Part shown: one piece after another, positions 29,044 to 37,326 of the stretch
How the letters are laid out: every line of letters begins with the position of its first letter
How positions within the stretch are numbered: the stretch's first letter is position 1
Origin: Colwellia sp. MB3u-41
Lineage (GTDB): Bacteria > Pseudomonadota > Gammaproteobacteria > Enterobacterales > Alteromonadaceae
Assembly: GCF_014076845.1 (NCBI RefSeq)
Contig: NZ_JACGUT010000075.1
Span: 124,001-188,000 of the forward strand
DNA length: 64,000 bases
Reading direction: 5' to 3'
Notes under the pieces: generated by a model
Told to the model about the DNA's origin: nothing
The model's input: only the letters and a program-made list of their open reading frames with translations
Database searches by the model: none
Program-made: the position numbers and the translations under genes

Positions 29044-29658
29044 TTACCCCTTATTCATACTGAAGTCTAGTTGCACAGTTAAACCAGGACGACGCATAGC
29101 TTTACCATCAACAACTTTCGGTTTGTAACGCCATTTTTTCAAAGCACGTTTAGCCGCTTTGTCAAATATACGTCTAGGATCTGCATCCATAACCTCAACA
29201 TCTTCAACACCACCGAGTTCGTTAATAGTAAATGAAAGCTTAACCCAGCCCTCTTTACCGTCACGAGCAGCCTGTTGTGGATATTTAGGGTCAATACGTA
29301 CAATTGGCGATGCATCACCATCACGTCCAAAACCAGCTCCCGGAGGAGACATACCCGTATTTGCACCAGATAACTGCACACTCGGCATGTTAAAGGTTAA
29401 GCCACCTGAATTGTTATTCACTTCAGGTTCTGGAGCCTGAGGCTTAGGTGGCGTTTTTGGCGGCGGAGGCGGCGGCGGCGGTACACGCTGTCGACGTTCA
29501 GCTGCTGACTTAGGCGGCGTAGTATTAACTTCTACAACAATATTATTCAATGACTCTTGTTTCGTCATGTCTCCACTTGAAACAAGAAATGCCATAAAAG
29601 AAAATAATGCAAAAGTTACCGCTGCGCCTAGTAGTAATGAAACTAAAAAGCGAACCAT
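29044..29658 (-). CDS. tonB2: TonB family energy transducer (TonB2 type)
   Basis: TonB couples the proton gradient to outer-membrane transporters. The 204-residue protein has an N-terminal membrane helix (about 4-26), a proline-rich periplasmic spacer with an eight-proline run (about 65-72) and a C-terminal TonB domain (PKYPQQAARDGKEGWVKLSF, then ALKKWRYKP). It is short, like other TonB2 proteins. It overlaps none of its neighbours but is tightly packed between exbD and the TPR gene. The window also holds a TonB-dependent receptor at the right edge. Confidence 0.92.
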   Translation of the reverse strand: MVRFLVSLLLGAAVTFALFSFMAFLVSSGDMTKQESLNNIVVEVNTTPPKSAAERRQRVPPPPPPPPKTPPKPQAPEPEVNNNSGGLTFNMPSVQLSGANTGMSPPGAGFGRDGDASPIVRIDPKYPQQAARDGKEGWVKLSFTINELGGVEDVEVMDADPRRIFDKAAKRALKKWRYKPKVVDGKAMRRPGLTVQLDFSMNKG

Positions 29659-29661
29659 AAA

Positions 29662-30063
29662 CTACCCCTTAGCTGCAGCAATAGAGATTCTATCTATACC
29701 TGCATCTTTAATCGCATCCATCACTTTAACAACAATGCCATGTTTTGCATTTTTGTCTGCTTGAATGATAACAACATCAGTTGGTTGCTCTGCTAACAAT
29801 TTTTCAATGTTTGCTGCAACACGCTCGACATCAACGCGACGTTTATCTAACCAAATTTCACCATTTTCTCTAACAGCAATAAAGATGTTAGCTGACTTTT
29901 GCTTGCTTTGGTTAGCCGCTTTAGGTTTGTTTACTTCAATACCAGCTTCTTTTACAAATGAAGTGGTTACAATGAAGAAGATCAGCATGATAAATACGAT
30001 GTCAAGCATCGGTGTCATATCAATTACTGCTTCTTCGTCTTCACGAATACGTTTACGTGCCAT
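29662..30063 (-). CDS. exbD: ExbD-type biopolymer transport protein
   Basis: A 133-residue protein with a short cytoplasmic head, one membrane helix (about 20-40) and a periplasmic domain. The membrane helix carries the essential proton-path aspartate in the motif DMTPMLDIVFIMLIFF. It assembles with ExbB to power TonB. It lies 12 bases after exbB and 3 bases before tonB. Confidence 0.94.
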   Translation of the reverse strand: MARKRIREDEEAVIDMTPMLDIVFIMLIFFIVTTSFVKEAGIEVNKPKAANQSKQKSANIFIAVRENGEIWLDKRRVDVERVAANIEKLLAEQPTDVVIIQADKNAKHGIVVKVMDAIKDAGIDRISIAAAKG

Positions 30064-30075
30064 TCGAATATCTCT

Positions 30076-30600
30076 CTAGTGATGAGGTAAACTGTCAACC
30101 AGTTTAGCCTTTGCTAGTTTAACTTTAGCGTCTAACCTTGAACTGAAAAACACTCCTGATAATGCAGCAACCATTCCCGCCATTGTCGGGATAGTAGCCA
30201 TTGATATACCAGCAGCCATCAGACGCGGATTACCTGTTCCTTGTTGAGCCATTGTCTCAAAGACACCAATCATACCGGTGACCGTACCAAGTAAGCCAAT
30301 CAGTGGACACATTGCCACTAAGGTTCTAATTGTGAGCATACGCTGCTCTAGTAATTCTGTCGCTTCGGAGATCCAAGTATCTCTAATCCGATGGGCATAC
30401 CAAGATGTAGTATCTTGGCGTGCATCCCAACGATTGACGATATCGTCTTTCATTGCAGGATAAATTTTTGACAAGAACCAGTAACGTTCAATCATCATTA
30501 CCCACATCAGTAAGAGAGCGAAGGCAACAACATATAAAACGTTACCACCTGTCGCAATAAAACTCCTGACAGATTCCCAAAGCTCTATCAGGAATAACAT
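30076..30600 (-). CDS. exbB: ExbB-type proton channel protein (MotA/TolQ/ExbB family)
   Basis: The 174-residue protein has three membrane helices and the MotA/ExbB signature (TLVAMCPLIGLLGTVTGMIG, then FETMAQQGTGNPRLMAAGIS). It is a shorter ExbB, as in TonB2 systems. Its ATG overlaps the stop of the preceding TtpC-like gene by one base (TAATG), showing translational coupling. Confidence 0.93.
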   Translation of the reverse strand: MLFLIELWESVRSFIATGGNVLYVVAFALLLMWVMMIERYWFLSKIYPAMKDDIVNRWDARQDTTSWYAHRIRDTWISEATELLEQRMLTIRTLVAMCPLIGLLGTVTGMIGVFETMAQQGTGNPRLMAAGISMATIPTMAGMVAALSGVFFSSRLDAKVKLAKAKLVDSLPHH

Positions 30601-31943
30601 TATTTAGACTCCTTCTCAGCAATTGAGGCGATTAGTCCTGCAGTTTGCTCATCAAGCTTTTGCAATACAGACTTACTTTTACCCGCAACAACACTGTGGA
30701 TTAAAATAAGAGGTAATGCACAAATTAGACCTAATGCAGTTGTTACAAGTGCAAGAGAGATGTCACCTGCCATAATTTTCGGGTCACCAGTACCAAACAA
30801 CGTAATCGTTTGGAAGGTCATGATCATACCGATAACCGTACCTAATAGACCCATTAAAGGAGCAATAGCAGCGAACATCTTAATCAAGTTAATACCACGA
30901 TCAATTTTTGGTGTTTCGCGTAAAATAGCTTCATCAAGTTTAAGCTCAAGTGTTTCAGCATCAACATTTCTGTTTTCGTGATAAACCTTAATTAAACGGC
31001 CTAACGGGTTATTGTCAGTTGGATTTTCAAGGTCTTTTTCTTGAGTCTTAATACGTGAGCTAACCGTACTTAAGAAAATCATACGTTCTAAAGCGATTAA
31101 GAAACCAATAACTAACAATACTGTAATTGCGTAACCAACAGTGCCACCTTGATGATAGAACTCCATAAGTACTCTTTTACGAGTTTCAAGGGCTAATATA
31201 CCACCACGTGAAGGATCTATGTATAGAGGATGATGACCTGAAGTTTCTGTAAAGAAATCAGAAGCAGTGTCAGTAATATACCCAGATGGTTGTTTAGCCA
31301 AAGGCTGAACTTGACCAACTTCATCATTGTAGTTTAAGAAACCGTTCGCAGAAACTAAGTTAAAAGTACCGATACGTGTAATAGTTTCCGTAGACGTTGA
31401 ACCATCTAGGCTCGTTACATCTGAGCTAAACTGAGACACTTTACCTGATTGAGTCATTTCGGTTTGCAATGCAATCCACAATTCTTCAAGTTGCTCAAGT
31501 TCAGGAATTTCTTTTGAGTTAGCGATAACATCAAGAACTTTGCCACGACCAGGAAATTCAGCACTTACAATTGAAGTAACTACTTGACCATAAGCATCAG
31601 CGGCAGCAGCACGAGTAACGCCGAACATTTCGCCTAAAGTACCTGTAGCATTAGCGAGTTCTACAGACTTCTGTGCGAGAGTGATCTCATTAGCTGCATA
31701 CTCATTAGTTAAGCGATTGTTACGAGCATTTTGATTAGCTAATTCTTTTTTAGCTTTATTCAAAAGTGCTTGTTTATCAGCACGAGCCGATGTGAATTCT
31801 GCTTCACGCTTTTTATCAAGCTTTCCTTCAGAGATTCTATCGTTTTTAACTTGCTTTAATAAATCATCCAAATCATTAGCTAGGGCTGATGTTGCTACCG
31901 TCATTGAGGCAGCAAGCATTATAAAGTTAATAAATTTTTTCAT
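30600..31943 (-). CDS. ttpC: TtpC-like MotA/TolQ/ExbB family protein with periplasmic coiled coil
   Basis: The 447-residue protein has a signal peptide (cleavage near ALA-ND), a periplasmic coiled-coil region (about 25-110), a central domain and a C-terminal ExbB-like module of three helices (IAPLMGLLGTVIGMIMTFQT at about 360). This matches TtpC, the fourth component of Vibrio TonB2 systems. It overlaps the DUF3450 gene and exbB by one base on each side. In Vibrio, TtpC is needed for TonB2-dependent iron uptake; the same role is inferred here. Confidence 0.88.
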   Translation of the reverse strand: MKKFINFIMLAASMTVATSALANDLDDLLKQVKNDRISEGKLDKKREAEFTSARADKQALLNKAKKELANQNARNNRLTNEYAANEITLAQKSVELANATGTLGEMFGVTRAAAADAYGQVVTSIVSAEFPGRGKVLDVIANSKEIPELEQLEELWIALQTEMTQSGKVSQFSSDVTSLDGSTSTETITRIGTFNLVSANGFLNYNDEVGQVQPLAKQPSGYITDTASDFFTETSGHHPLYIDPSRGGILALETRKRVLMEFYHQGGTVGYAITVLLVIGFLIALERMIFLSTVSSRIKTQEKDLENPTDNNPLGRLIKVYHENRNVDAETLELKLDEAILRETPKIDRGINLIKMFAAIAPLMGLLGTVIGMIMTFQTITLFGTGDPKIMAGDISLALVTTALGLICALPLILIHSVVAGKSKSVLQKLDEQTAGLIASIAEKESK

Positions 31944-32722
31944 TATTTAGCTCCTGCTGCAAATACTGGTAATTTAGTTAAGTTCTTAGGTAATTGATTA
32001 CGCGCCATGGCGATAGCATCTTTAATAGGTTTTAAATATTCGTCACCTAATGCTTCCCAACCGCGAGTTTCATTGTTCCAAACCCAAACATTTTTCATGT
32101 CTAGTGATTGTGCAACTAAAGAAACACGTCCCATATGAACAAAATCAGCAGTGATTACACGGTCGCCTAAATCAAGTTCACCTTGGTAAGCTGCAAAAAC
32201 AGTACCGTAGTTTGCTTCAATTTCATAAGCTTCAAGTACCATGCGGAACTGTTCTGAAACTGATACGTCTGATGAACTTAATAAATCACGTAAATTTGCA
32301 ACACGCTCTTTACGAGATTCAATGTTCACAGGAATATCTAATTCAACAAATTTATCTAATGTATCAATCATCTTATACATAAGAGGAACAATACCTTGCT
32401 TAGTTTTTTCAATGCCCGCGATTTGAACTTCTAATGACTTAATATTCGCGAGTTGGTCATTAACCATTAGCTGAATGTGATCATTGTACTGAGATAAAGT
32501 TTCAGCTTCATCAACCGTTAAACGATATTCACCTAAAAGTTCAATAGTTTGTTCATAAATGCTATTGATTTTTAGTTGTGATCTTTTAGAAGCTTTAAAT
32601 GTAGTAGCTTCTGCTTTTTGTAGTTCTTTTAATGCATCTGCAGAAGCAAAGTTGCTTGCTGTTAATGCTAATGTGCCAATTATCGTTGAAGCGATAAGGC
32701 TTTTCTTGCTAAATTTGGACAT
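31943..32722 (-). CDS. DUF3450 periplasmic protein, first gene of the TonB2 operon
   Basis: The 259-residue precursor starts at the ATG at 32722, which gives a clean signal peptide (KFSKKSLIAS to SNFASA-DA). A start 36 bases upstream would add a meaningless leader. The mature part is a long helical coiled coil (about 25-150) followed by a small globular end, typical of DUF3450. It heads the six-gene operon DUF3450-ttpC-exbB-exbD-tonB-TPR. The biochemical role is not established. Confidence 0.86.
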   Translation of the reverse strand: MSKFSKKSLIASTIIGTLALTASNFASADALKELQKAEATTFKASKRSQLKINSIYEQTIELLGEYRLTVDEAETLSQYNDHIQLMVNDQLANIKSLEVQIAGIEKTKQGIVPLMYKMIDTLDKFVELDIPVNIESRKERVANLRDLLSSSDVSVSEQFRMVLEAYEIEANYGTVFAAYQGELDLGDRVITADFVHMGRVSLVAQSLDMKNVWVWNNETRGWEALGDEYLKPIKDAIAMARNQLPKNLTKLPVFAAGAK

Positions 32723-33169
32723 AGTTCCCAACCAATTGCTATTGAATGTGGATAACATGGAGATGTTAACGCAAATCTAATAATCTGCCATTTTAAGTTT
32801 TTATTTCTCTAGAATAAAACCATGCAATATTCCCAGACGACAGCGTTGCTGTCAACTAGGTACATAAAAAAGGCTGCTAATTACTGGCAAATCACGTGAA
32901 TAAGCCAGTTTTGTTAAACGAAATAAACATCCGGTTAAAAAGCCCCTAAAAAACCAAGGCAACTTTTTGATTAAATCGGTTAACAAACAAACACAATTCT
33001 CTGTATATATAATTGCTCCTATTAGTTTTACTAATTCATTCGTACTAAGTCAAATTTATTTATTAAAATATTCAAAATATTTAGACAAAAAATATGAATA
33101 AATTGACATATTTACTGTTAATAACCGTGCTACTATTCAGCTATAGCACTAATTTACCTATATTTAATT
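32723..33169. other. Intergenic region, divergent promoters of the TonB2 operon and TSUP gene
   Basis: No gene was found in these 447 bases. They must hold both divergent promoters. An inverted repeat GACAGC-GTT-GCTGTC (32839-32853) lies 117 bases upstream of the DUF3450 gene. On the plus side TTGACA at 33103-33108 is a good -35, but the nearest -10-like TACTAT is 22 bases away, too far for a normal promoter. I see no Fur-box match, unexpected for a TonB operon. Confidence 0.4.
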
Positions 33170-33955
33170 ATGTTAATTGATTCAACTTTTAATTTTGAAA
33201 TTTGGTTCACACTATGCGCCATCGGTTTCATTGCCGGACTCATCGATGCGATAGCGGGAGGTGGAGGTATGCTAACTGTCCCAACTTTACTTTCTGCTGG
33301 TTTGCCTCCTCATATTGCGTTAGGAACAAATAAACTAGCTGCTTCTTTTGGCTCACTGACAGCCTCAGTAACGTTTTATCGTAAAAAGCTATTTGATCCC
33401 TATTTCTGGCGACTTTCTATTTTATACACCGCAATAGGTGCTGTTTTAGGGACCTTAGCTGTTGGATACTTATCAAATGATTTTCTTGAAAAATCTATAC
33501 CCATACTTATTGTGATTACGGCTATTTATACTTTGCTTTCAAAAACAGTTGTGACCGAAATTAAAGGCCTGCCGCCCTTATCTATCCGTATAAAAAGGAT
33601 ACAAAGCACTCAAGGCTTTATCCTAGGATTTTACGATGGGTTAGCCGGTCCTGGCACGGGAGCATTTTGGACAGCTTCTTCAAGTGCCCTATACAAAATA
33701 AACATTTTGCTTAGCTGTGGTTTAGCGCGTTCAACCAATTTTGTTAGTAACATATGTAGTTTATTAACCTTTGCTTACTTCGGATATGTTAACTTTGTTA
33801 TTGGTATTTCGATGGGAATATTCATTATGTTAGGTGCTGGTGTAGGCTCACATTGGGCAATAAAATTTGGTAATCGTTTTATTCGCCCCGTTTTTATCGT
33901 CGTCGTTATTTCTATGTCAGTAAATTTAACTTATCATGCATGGTTCTCTCAATAA
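33170..33955 (+). CDS. yfcA: TSUP family transporter (YfcA-like)
   Basis: A 261-residue integral membrane protein with about eight helices, of the TauE/SafE (TSUP) family. The N-terminal half carries the signature FIAGLIDAIAGGGGMLTVPT followed by GTNKLAASFGS, close to E. coli YfcA, and the second half repeats it weakly (FYDGLAGPGTGAFW). TSUP members move sulfur-containing or carboxylate anions; the substrate here is unknown. priC follows after 21 bases, so they may be cotranscribed. Confidence 0.88.
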   Translation: MLIDSTFNFEIWFTLCAIGFIAGLIDAIAGGGGMLTVPTLLSAGLPPHIALGTNKLAASFGSLTASVTFYRKKLFDPYFWRLSILYTAIGAVLGTLAVGYLSNDFLEKSIPILIVITAIYTLLSKTVVTEIKGLPPLSIRIKRIQSTQGFILGFYDGLAGPGTGAFWTASSSALYKINILLSCGLARSTNFVSNICSLLTFAYFGYVNFVIGISMGIFIMLGAGVGSHWAIKFGNRFIRPVFIVVVISMSVNLTYHAWFSQ

Positions 33956-33976
33956 CAATATTTATAGGTTGTCAAA

Positions 33977-34582
33977 ATGCAATTATCACTCGACAGAATT
34001 ACTGCTGTTTTAGATAGCCTAGCAGAACAAGCTAAAATTATAGATGCTGAAAATCAGCAAACCAAATCTCATTATTTATTAAAAGACAAAGATATATTTT
34101 CAGAAGCCTTGTTTGTTACTAATAGTGATAAAATACAAGCATATGTAGATGAGGTGCGTGGTAAAACCATCGAATTATCAAGATTACTTCACAGTGGAAA
34201 AAAAGAACTTTCGCAAAATAGATTACAAGGCATTGAACAACAAATTTCAGCTATTATTAATGCCATAAGATCAAACAAAGGTATTCACCAAGAAGCACAA
34301 TATAGACTCACAGCTATTAATGCCCGTCGGTATAAAAAAGCAGCAAAAGAGCTCTTTAAATCCAGTCAGGCGCTTTACCAGCGATTATCAGAGCACCACG
34401 AGTTTGAGCGACGATTACTTGTTATGCTTGAAGAGAGAGAACTTTTGCGCAAAAGCGCAACACCAAGCAAAGCTAATAAATTATCAGAGGAAGTGCTTGC
34501 TCTTCATCAAAGATTAGGTCGCTGTCGGCAAGCTATTTCAAAAATAGAGCGTCAAATAGAAGTTTCAGAAAAACCTCGTTGA
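33977..34582 (+). CDS. priC: Primosomal replication protein PriC
   Basis: PriC helps reload DnaB helicase at stalled forks. The 201-residue, lysine- and arginine-rich, all-helical protein matches PriC in its C-terminal half: HHEFERRLLVMLEERE and then LHQRLGRCRQAISKIERQIE align with the E. coli protein. The N-terminal half is diverged. It shares the strand with the TSUP gene 21 bases upstream. Confidence 0.83.
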   Translation: MQLSLDRITAVLDSLAEQAKIIDAENQQTKSHYLLKDKDIFSEALFVTNSDKIQAYVDEVRGKTIELSRLLHSGKKELSQNRLQGIEQQISAIINAIRSNKGIHQEAQYRLTAINARRYKKAAKELFKSSQALYQRLSEHHEFERRLLVMLEERELLRKSATPSKANKLSEEVLALHQRLGRCRQAISKIERQIEVSEKPR

Positions 34583-34680
34583 TATGACTAAATAACTCGC
34601 TTTTTACCTCATCTGGCATTAATCTTAAATGACAATAAAAAATAAATTTAACTGCTTGTTAATTGTAAAAGAGGATTGGA

Positions 34681-34944
34681 ATGAGAATATCTGATGACAT
34701 TCATAATTATTATGAAAAATTAGTCGTACAACATTTTGCTGCACTGAAATTGGAAAAAAAATATGAAGATGATTTTATTGCTGATTTAACTTGTGTGGTG
34801 CTAAATCAATTACCTACTCGTTATATTAGGCATGAAGTTGATATGTCTTTCTATTTGCCTGCCTCTGAACGTTTTGAAATGGAAAACAACGTCAAAGTGG
34901 CGATCAGCAAAGCCTTAGAGTTTATGAAAACACAACAGGCTTAA
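34681..34944 (+). CDS. ComFB family protein
   Basis: This 87-residue protein fits the late-competence ComFB family: IHNYYEKLVVQHF at the start, then DLTCVVLNQLPTRYIRHEVD and the FYLP segment. GAGGATTGGA precedes the ATG. ComFB proteins are small dimers, and some bind cyclic dinucleotides. It converges with the broken PilZ gene, whose stop is 3 bases away; PilZ proteins are cyclic-di-GMP receptors, so the two may once have been functionally linked. Confidence 0.82.
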   Translation: MRISDDIHNYYEKLVVQHFAALKLEKKYEDDFIADLTCVVLNQLPTRYIRHEVDMSFYLPASERFEMENNVKVAISKALEFMKTQQA

Positions 34945-34947
34945 TAC

Positions 34948-35661
34948 CTATAAGAAACTTTCATTGATAAACAATTGTTCAAGTAAATTGCTCACTTGTT
35001 TATCATTATCAAAAAAGCTTATACCCACACTGACCTTACCTGCTTCATTCCTCCTATTACAAGCTCTTGCAGGTATTTTAATCTCTTCTGAACTCGGGTG
35101 CTGAATGCATAAAAATACGTCGCATTTATTAACCGTAACCTTAACGTTATCGGCTTTAAATATAAACCACACCCTTTTATAGATATGTCGGCAATAATGC
35201 CATTTAAACACACTTCTTTTTCTCTACCCCTTCCACATCCAACATAATAGATGCAGGTAAATAGCCGGTAATTCCGTGTTGTAAGCGAAGTTGACGACTT
35301 TCTATTTTTTTGGGTAGTGTAAAATTTAGCAGCTTTCTGGATAATAGGTCATATGTTTAATGTCAGAACGAAAAGCAAAACACTCGCCGTGCTCTCCCCC
35401 TAAGATATAGCGAACAATAACAACATTACCTTCCACTAAAACATCTTGATAAGAACTAACACGATGAGTAACTCGATATTTGAGAATAATATTTTTCCCC
35501 ATTTCATAGCCAATTGAAAAGACTTTAAAACGAAGTTTTACCGGGTGATTAATTTTTATATCAACAGGCTTCCCTGGCTATAATTGAAACATATAAAATT
35601 TTCGGCTAGGCCAATGATTCAGACGATCTTTTCTTGTTACTAATTCACCCGTTATTGAACA
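34948..35661 (-). pseudogene. Broken PilZ-domain protein gene (YcgR-like flagellar brake)
   Basis: Read across frames, the minus strand encodes about 237 residues of a YcgR-like protein. The N-terminal domain includes TGELVTRKDRLNHWPSRKF and KPVDIKINHPVKLRFKVFS. The PilZ domain includes LPKKIESRQLRL, the motif DISIKGCGLYL and SVGISFFDNDKQVSNLLEQL. It is interrupted by a TAG at 35580-35578 and by frameshifts near 35330, 35217 and 35160. No start codon is evident. With four lesions in 700 bases while neighbouring genes are intact, this is decay rather than sequencing error. Confidence 0.82.
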
Positions 35662-36066
35662 TCAGTGGCTGTTGACATGCTTCAAAATAATTATAAATTT
35701 ATCACTCGATTAAACCTACCTAGGCACCCCCAGTGTCCCTTTGCCCTTGGACTCCAAACGAATACAGACACAGAAGATCACAGCGATCATCTAACAGACT
35801 TTGAATTCTTTAGGGTAGTAATGGCATGGTGAATTAGAGTGTTGTTCTTAATTGATCTTACAGGAGCCCTGAAGGGCTAAAGATAATTAAATTACTATGA
35901 AATGATTAATGTTGCAGATTCTATCGTTTATATATGCGGTACTGAAAGTGTGATTTAAGACTGTGTACCTAAATGGATACTAGAATGTGTAACTATTATA
36001 TGATCTAATGATTGTGAACCTGTTATAACTAACGATTCTACAGGGCTTCTAGGGAGTTTTAAGATT
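35662..36066. other. Intergenic region without recognisable gene
   Basis: About 400 bases between the PilZ pseudogene and the 4.5S RNA gene. All frames are short. The only structure seen is a small hairpin AGCCCT-GA-AGGGCT (35865-35878). A slightly GC-richer patch at 35720-35770 differs from the AT-rich surroundings. It could be remnant coding or mobile DNA, but no terminal repeats or transposase fragments were recognised. Confidence 0.5.
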
Positions 36067-36180
36067 GGGTGGCAACCCTAGCAGCCACACCTCGGCACAT
36101 GAGTCACCTGCTGCGGTTGCTTCCTTCCGGATCTGGCCGAGTTCACAGAGTATCATTGCGAGGGGACCGAAAGGGTCACC
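36067..36180 (-). ncRNA. ffs: 4.5S RNA (signal recognition particle RNA)
   Basis: The RNA component of SRP, which binds Ffh. The minus strand holds the universal SRP helix 8 block GGCCAGATCCGGAAGGAAGC followed by AACCGCAGCAGGTGACTCAT, which matches E. coli 4.5S RNA closely. The ends pair (GGTG...CCC near 36180 with GGGTTGCCACC at 36078-36068). Length, about 113 bases, fits. A promoter lies upstream at 36215-36243, leaving a 5' extension of about 28 bases that RNase P would remove, as in E. coli. Confidence 0.95.
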
Positions 36181-36214
36181 ATAGAAAGTTGTGCTTCTCA
36201 CTACAACGCCGCGA

Positions 36215-36243
36215 ATTATGGCTAAAGATTTAGCTTGATGCAA
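36215..36243 (-). promoter_or_regulatory. Sigma-70 promoter of ffs
   Basis: On the minus strand, -35 TTGCAT (36243-36238) and -10 CATAAT (36220-36215) are separated by exactly 17 bases and followed by the GC-rich stretch TCGCGGCG, a discriminator like those of stringently controlled stable-RNA promoters. Confidence 0.65.
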
Positions 36244-36262
36244 GCCCTAGTTATATAAATAA

Positions 36263-36305
36263 AGTTGTTCGCTTGTTTTTTAAACATATAAGCAAGTAAA
36301 CAACT
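36263..36305 (-). terminator. Probable terminator after the DUF3014 gene
   Basis: Inverted repeat AGTTGTT-nn-CTTG / CAAG-nn-AACAACT (36263-36275 with 36293-36305) with one two-base internal mismatch. On the minus strand it is followed by TTATTTATAT. It separates the DUF3014 gene from the ffs promoter. Confidence 0.5.
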
Positions 36306-36321
36306 AATTTATCACCTATAT

Positions 36322-37179
36322 CTATGAACCTTGACGCGCTAACCGCTCATTAATTTCTAATAAGACTGACTTAATAACGAGTAAGTTTTCTTTTCCTAAA
36401 CGAAGCAGGAGTTTGTCTGCATCATCGAGTGCTTCTACTTGCTCGTCTTTATAACGAAACATTACACTTGGACGAACTAAATCTAATGATTCCTTTGGAA
36501 TTTCCATATCGAGTACTTTAGTAATGGCATCATGTAATACATCAGTAAAGTTGTCCTCTGGATAACCTAGCTCAGCATAAGCTTGGTCTATCAAGGGTTT
36601 CATTTCAAAGTACCACTGCACCAGTGTTTCACTGTCAAATGATCTCAATAAATCGACATAGAGTGTGAATCTCTGTGTTGTAGACTCATTCCATTTCCAA
36701 TCGGTAGTTGTGCCATTATTAATTTCATTAGCTGAAAATTTAGTACTAGGTTTAACAAGAGGGCTGTGTGCGTACGCAAGATTTCCTTGCGCAAAGTTGT
36801 CGGTAAAAACAACAAAACGACGAACCATATCTTTATTAATCACGAGTTTTAAAAGCTCTTTACGCCAGGTATAGTTTGGTAATTTTTCTTGTACCCAAAC
36901 GTCACTCTCATCTAAGCTGGGTAATATAATCTCGGGGATAGTTTCAACAAAAGGTTCAGGTTCTACCACAGCTGCGATTTCTGGTTCAACTGACTCTTTT
37001 TCAGGTATTGGCTCGGCAGCAATTTCAGTCTTAATAACAGGTGTTATAGTAACATCGGCTATTTTTTCTTGTTCAGTGGATGAAATATACAACCAAGATA
37101 GACCTGCTATCACTATAACAATAATTACGGCAATAATGCCCCAAGAGGTTTGTTTACCTTTTTGCGCTTGATCTTCCAT
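36322..37179 (-). CDS. DUF3014 domain-containing membrane-anchored protein
   Basis: The 285-residue protein has a short cytoplasmic head, one membrane helix (about 14-31, IIAVIIVIVIAGLSWLYI), an acidic low-complexity linker rich in Glu, Pro and Val (about 40-95) and a periplasmic domain. That domain contains VRRFVVFTDNFAQGNLAYAH and resembles DUF3014. The function is unknown. It is a single gene between maiA and ffs, on the same strand as both. Confidence 0.83.
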   Translation of the reverse strand: MEDQAQKGKQTSWGIIAVIIVIVIAGLSWLYISSTEQEKIADVTITPVIKTEIAAEPIPEKESVEPEIAAVVEPEPFVETIPEIILPSLDESDVWVQEKLPNYTWRKELLKLVINKDMVRRFVVFTDNFAQGNLAYAHSPLVKPSTKFSANEINNGTTTDWKWNESTTQRFTLYVDLLRSFDSETLVQWYFEMKPLIDQAYAELGYPEDNFTDVLHDAITKVLDMEIPKESLDLVRPSVMFRYKDEQVEALDDADKLLLRLGKENLLVIKSVLLEINERLARQGS

Positions 37180-37326
37180 AGGTACCTATAATTCAATTTA
37201 TCTTAAGAAAAAATGATAATAACTCATTGCAACGCGTTTTCATGTCAGTTGCAAGGGAAATACGTGATCTAAAATAACTTTTATTCAAGATTAAGTTTTA
37301 TACTTTATATTGCCATTACACAATAA

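Noticed and set aside
33103-33136. TTGACA and TACTAT as the promoter of the TSUP gene
   Set aside because: The spacer is 22 bases, too long for a sigma-70 promoter.
34948-35213. Two overlapping short minus-strand frames as separate genes
   Set aside because: Both are pieces of one PilZ gene in different frames, so they are given as a single pseudogene.
36049-36243. A 64-codon minus-strand open frame
   Set aside because: It lies over the 4.5S RNA gene and its promoter; the RNA explains the sequence and the peptide has no protein-like features.
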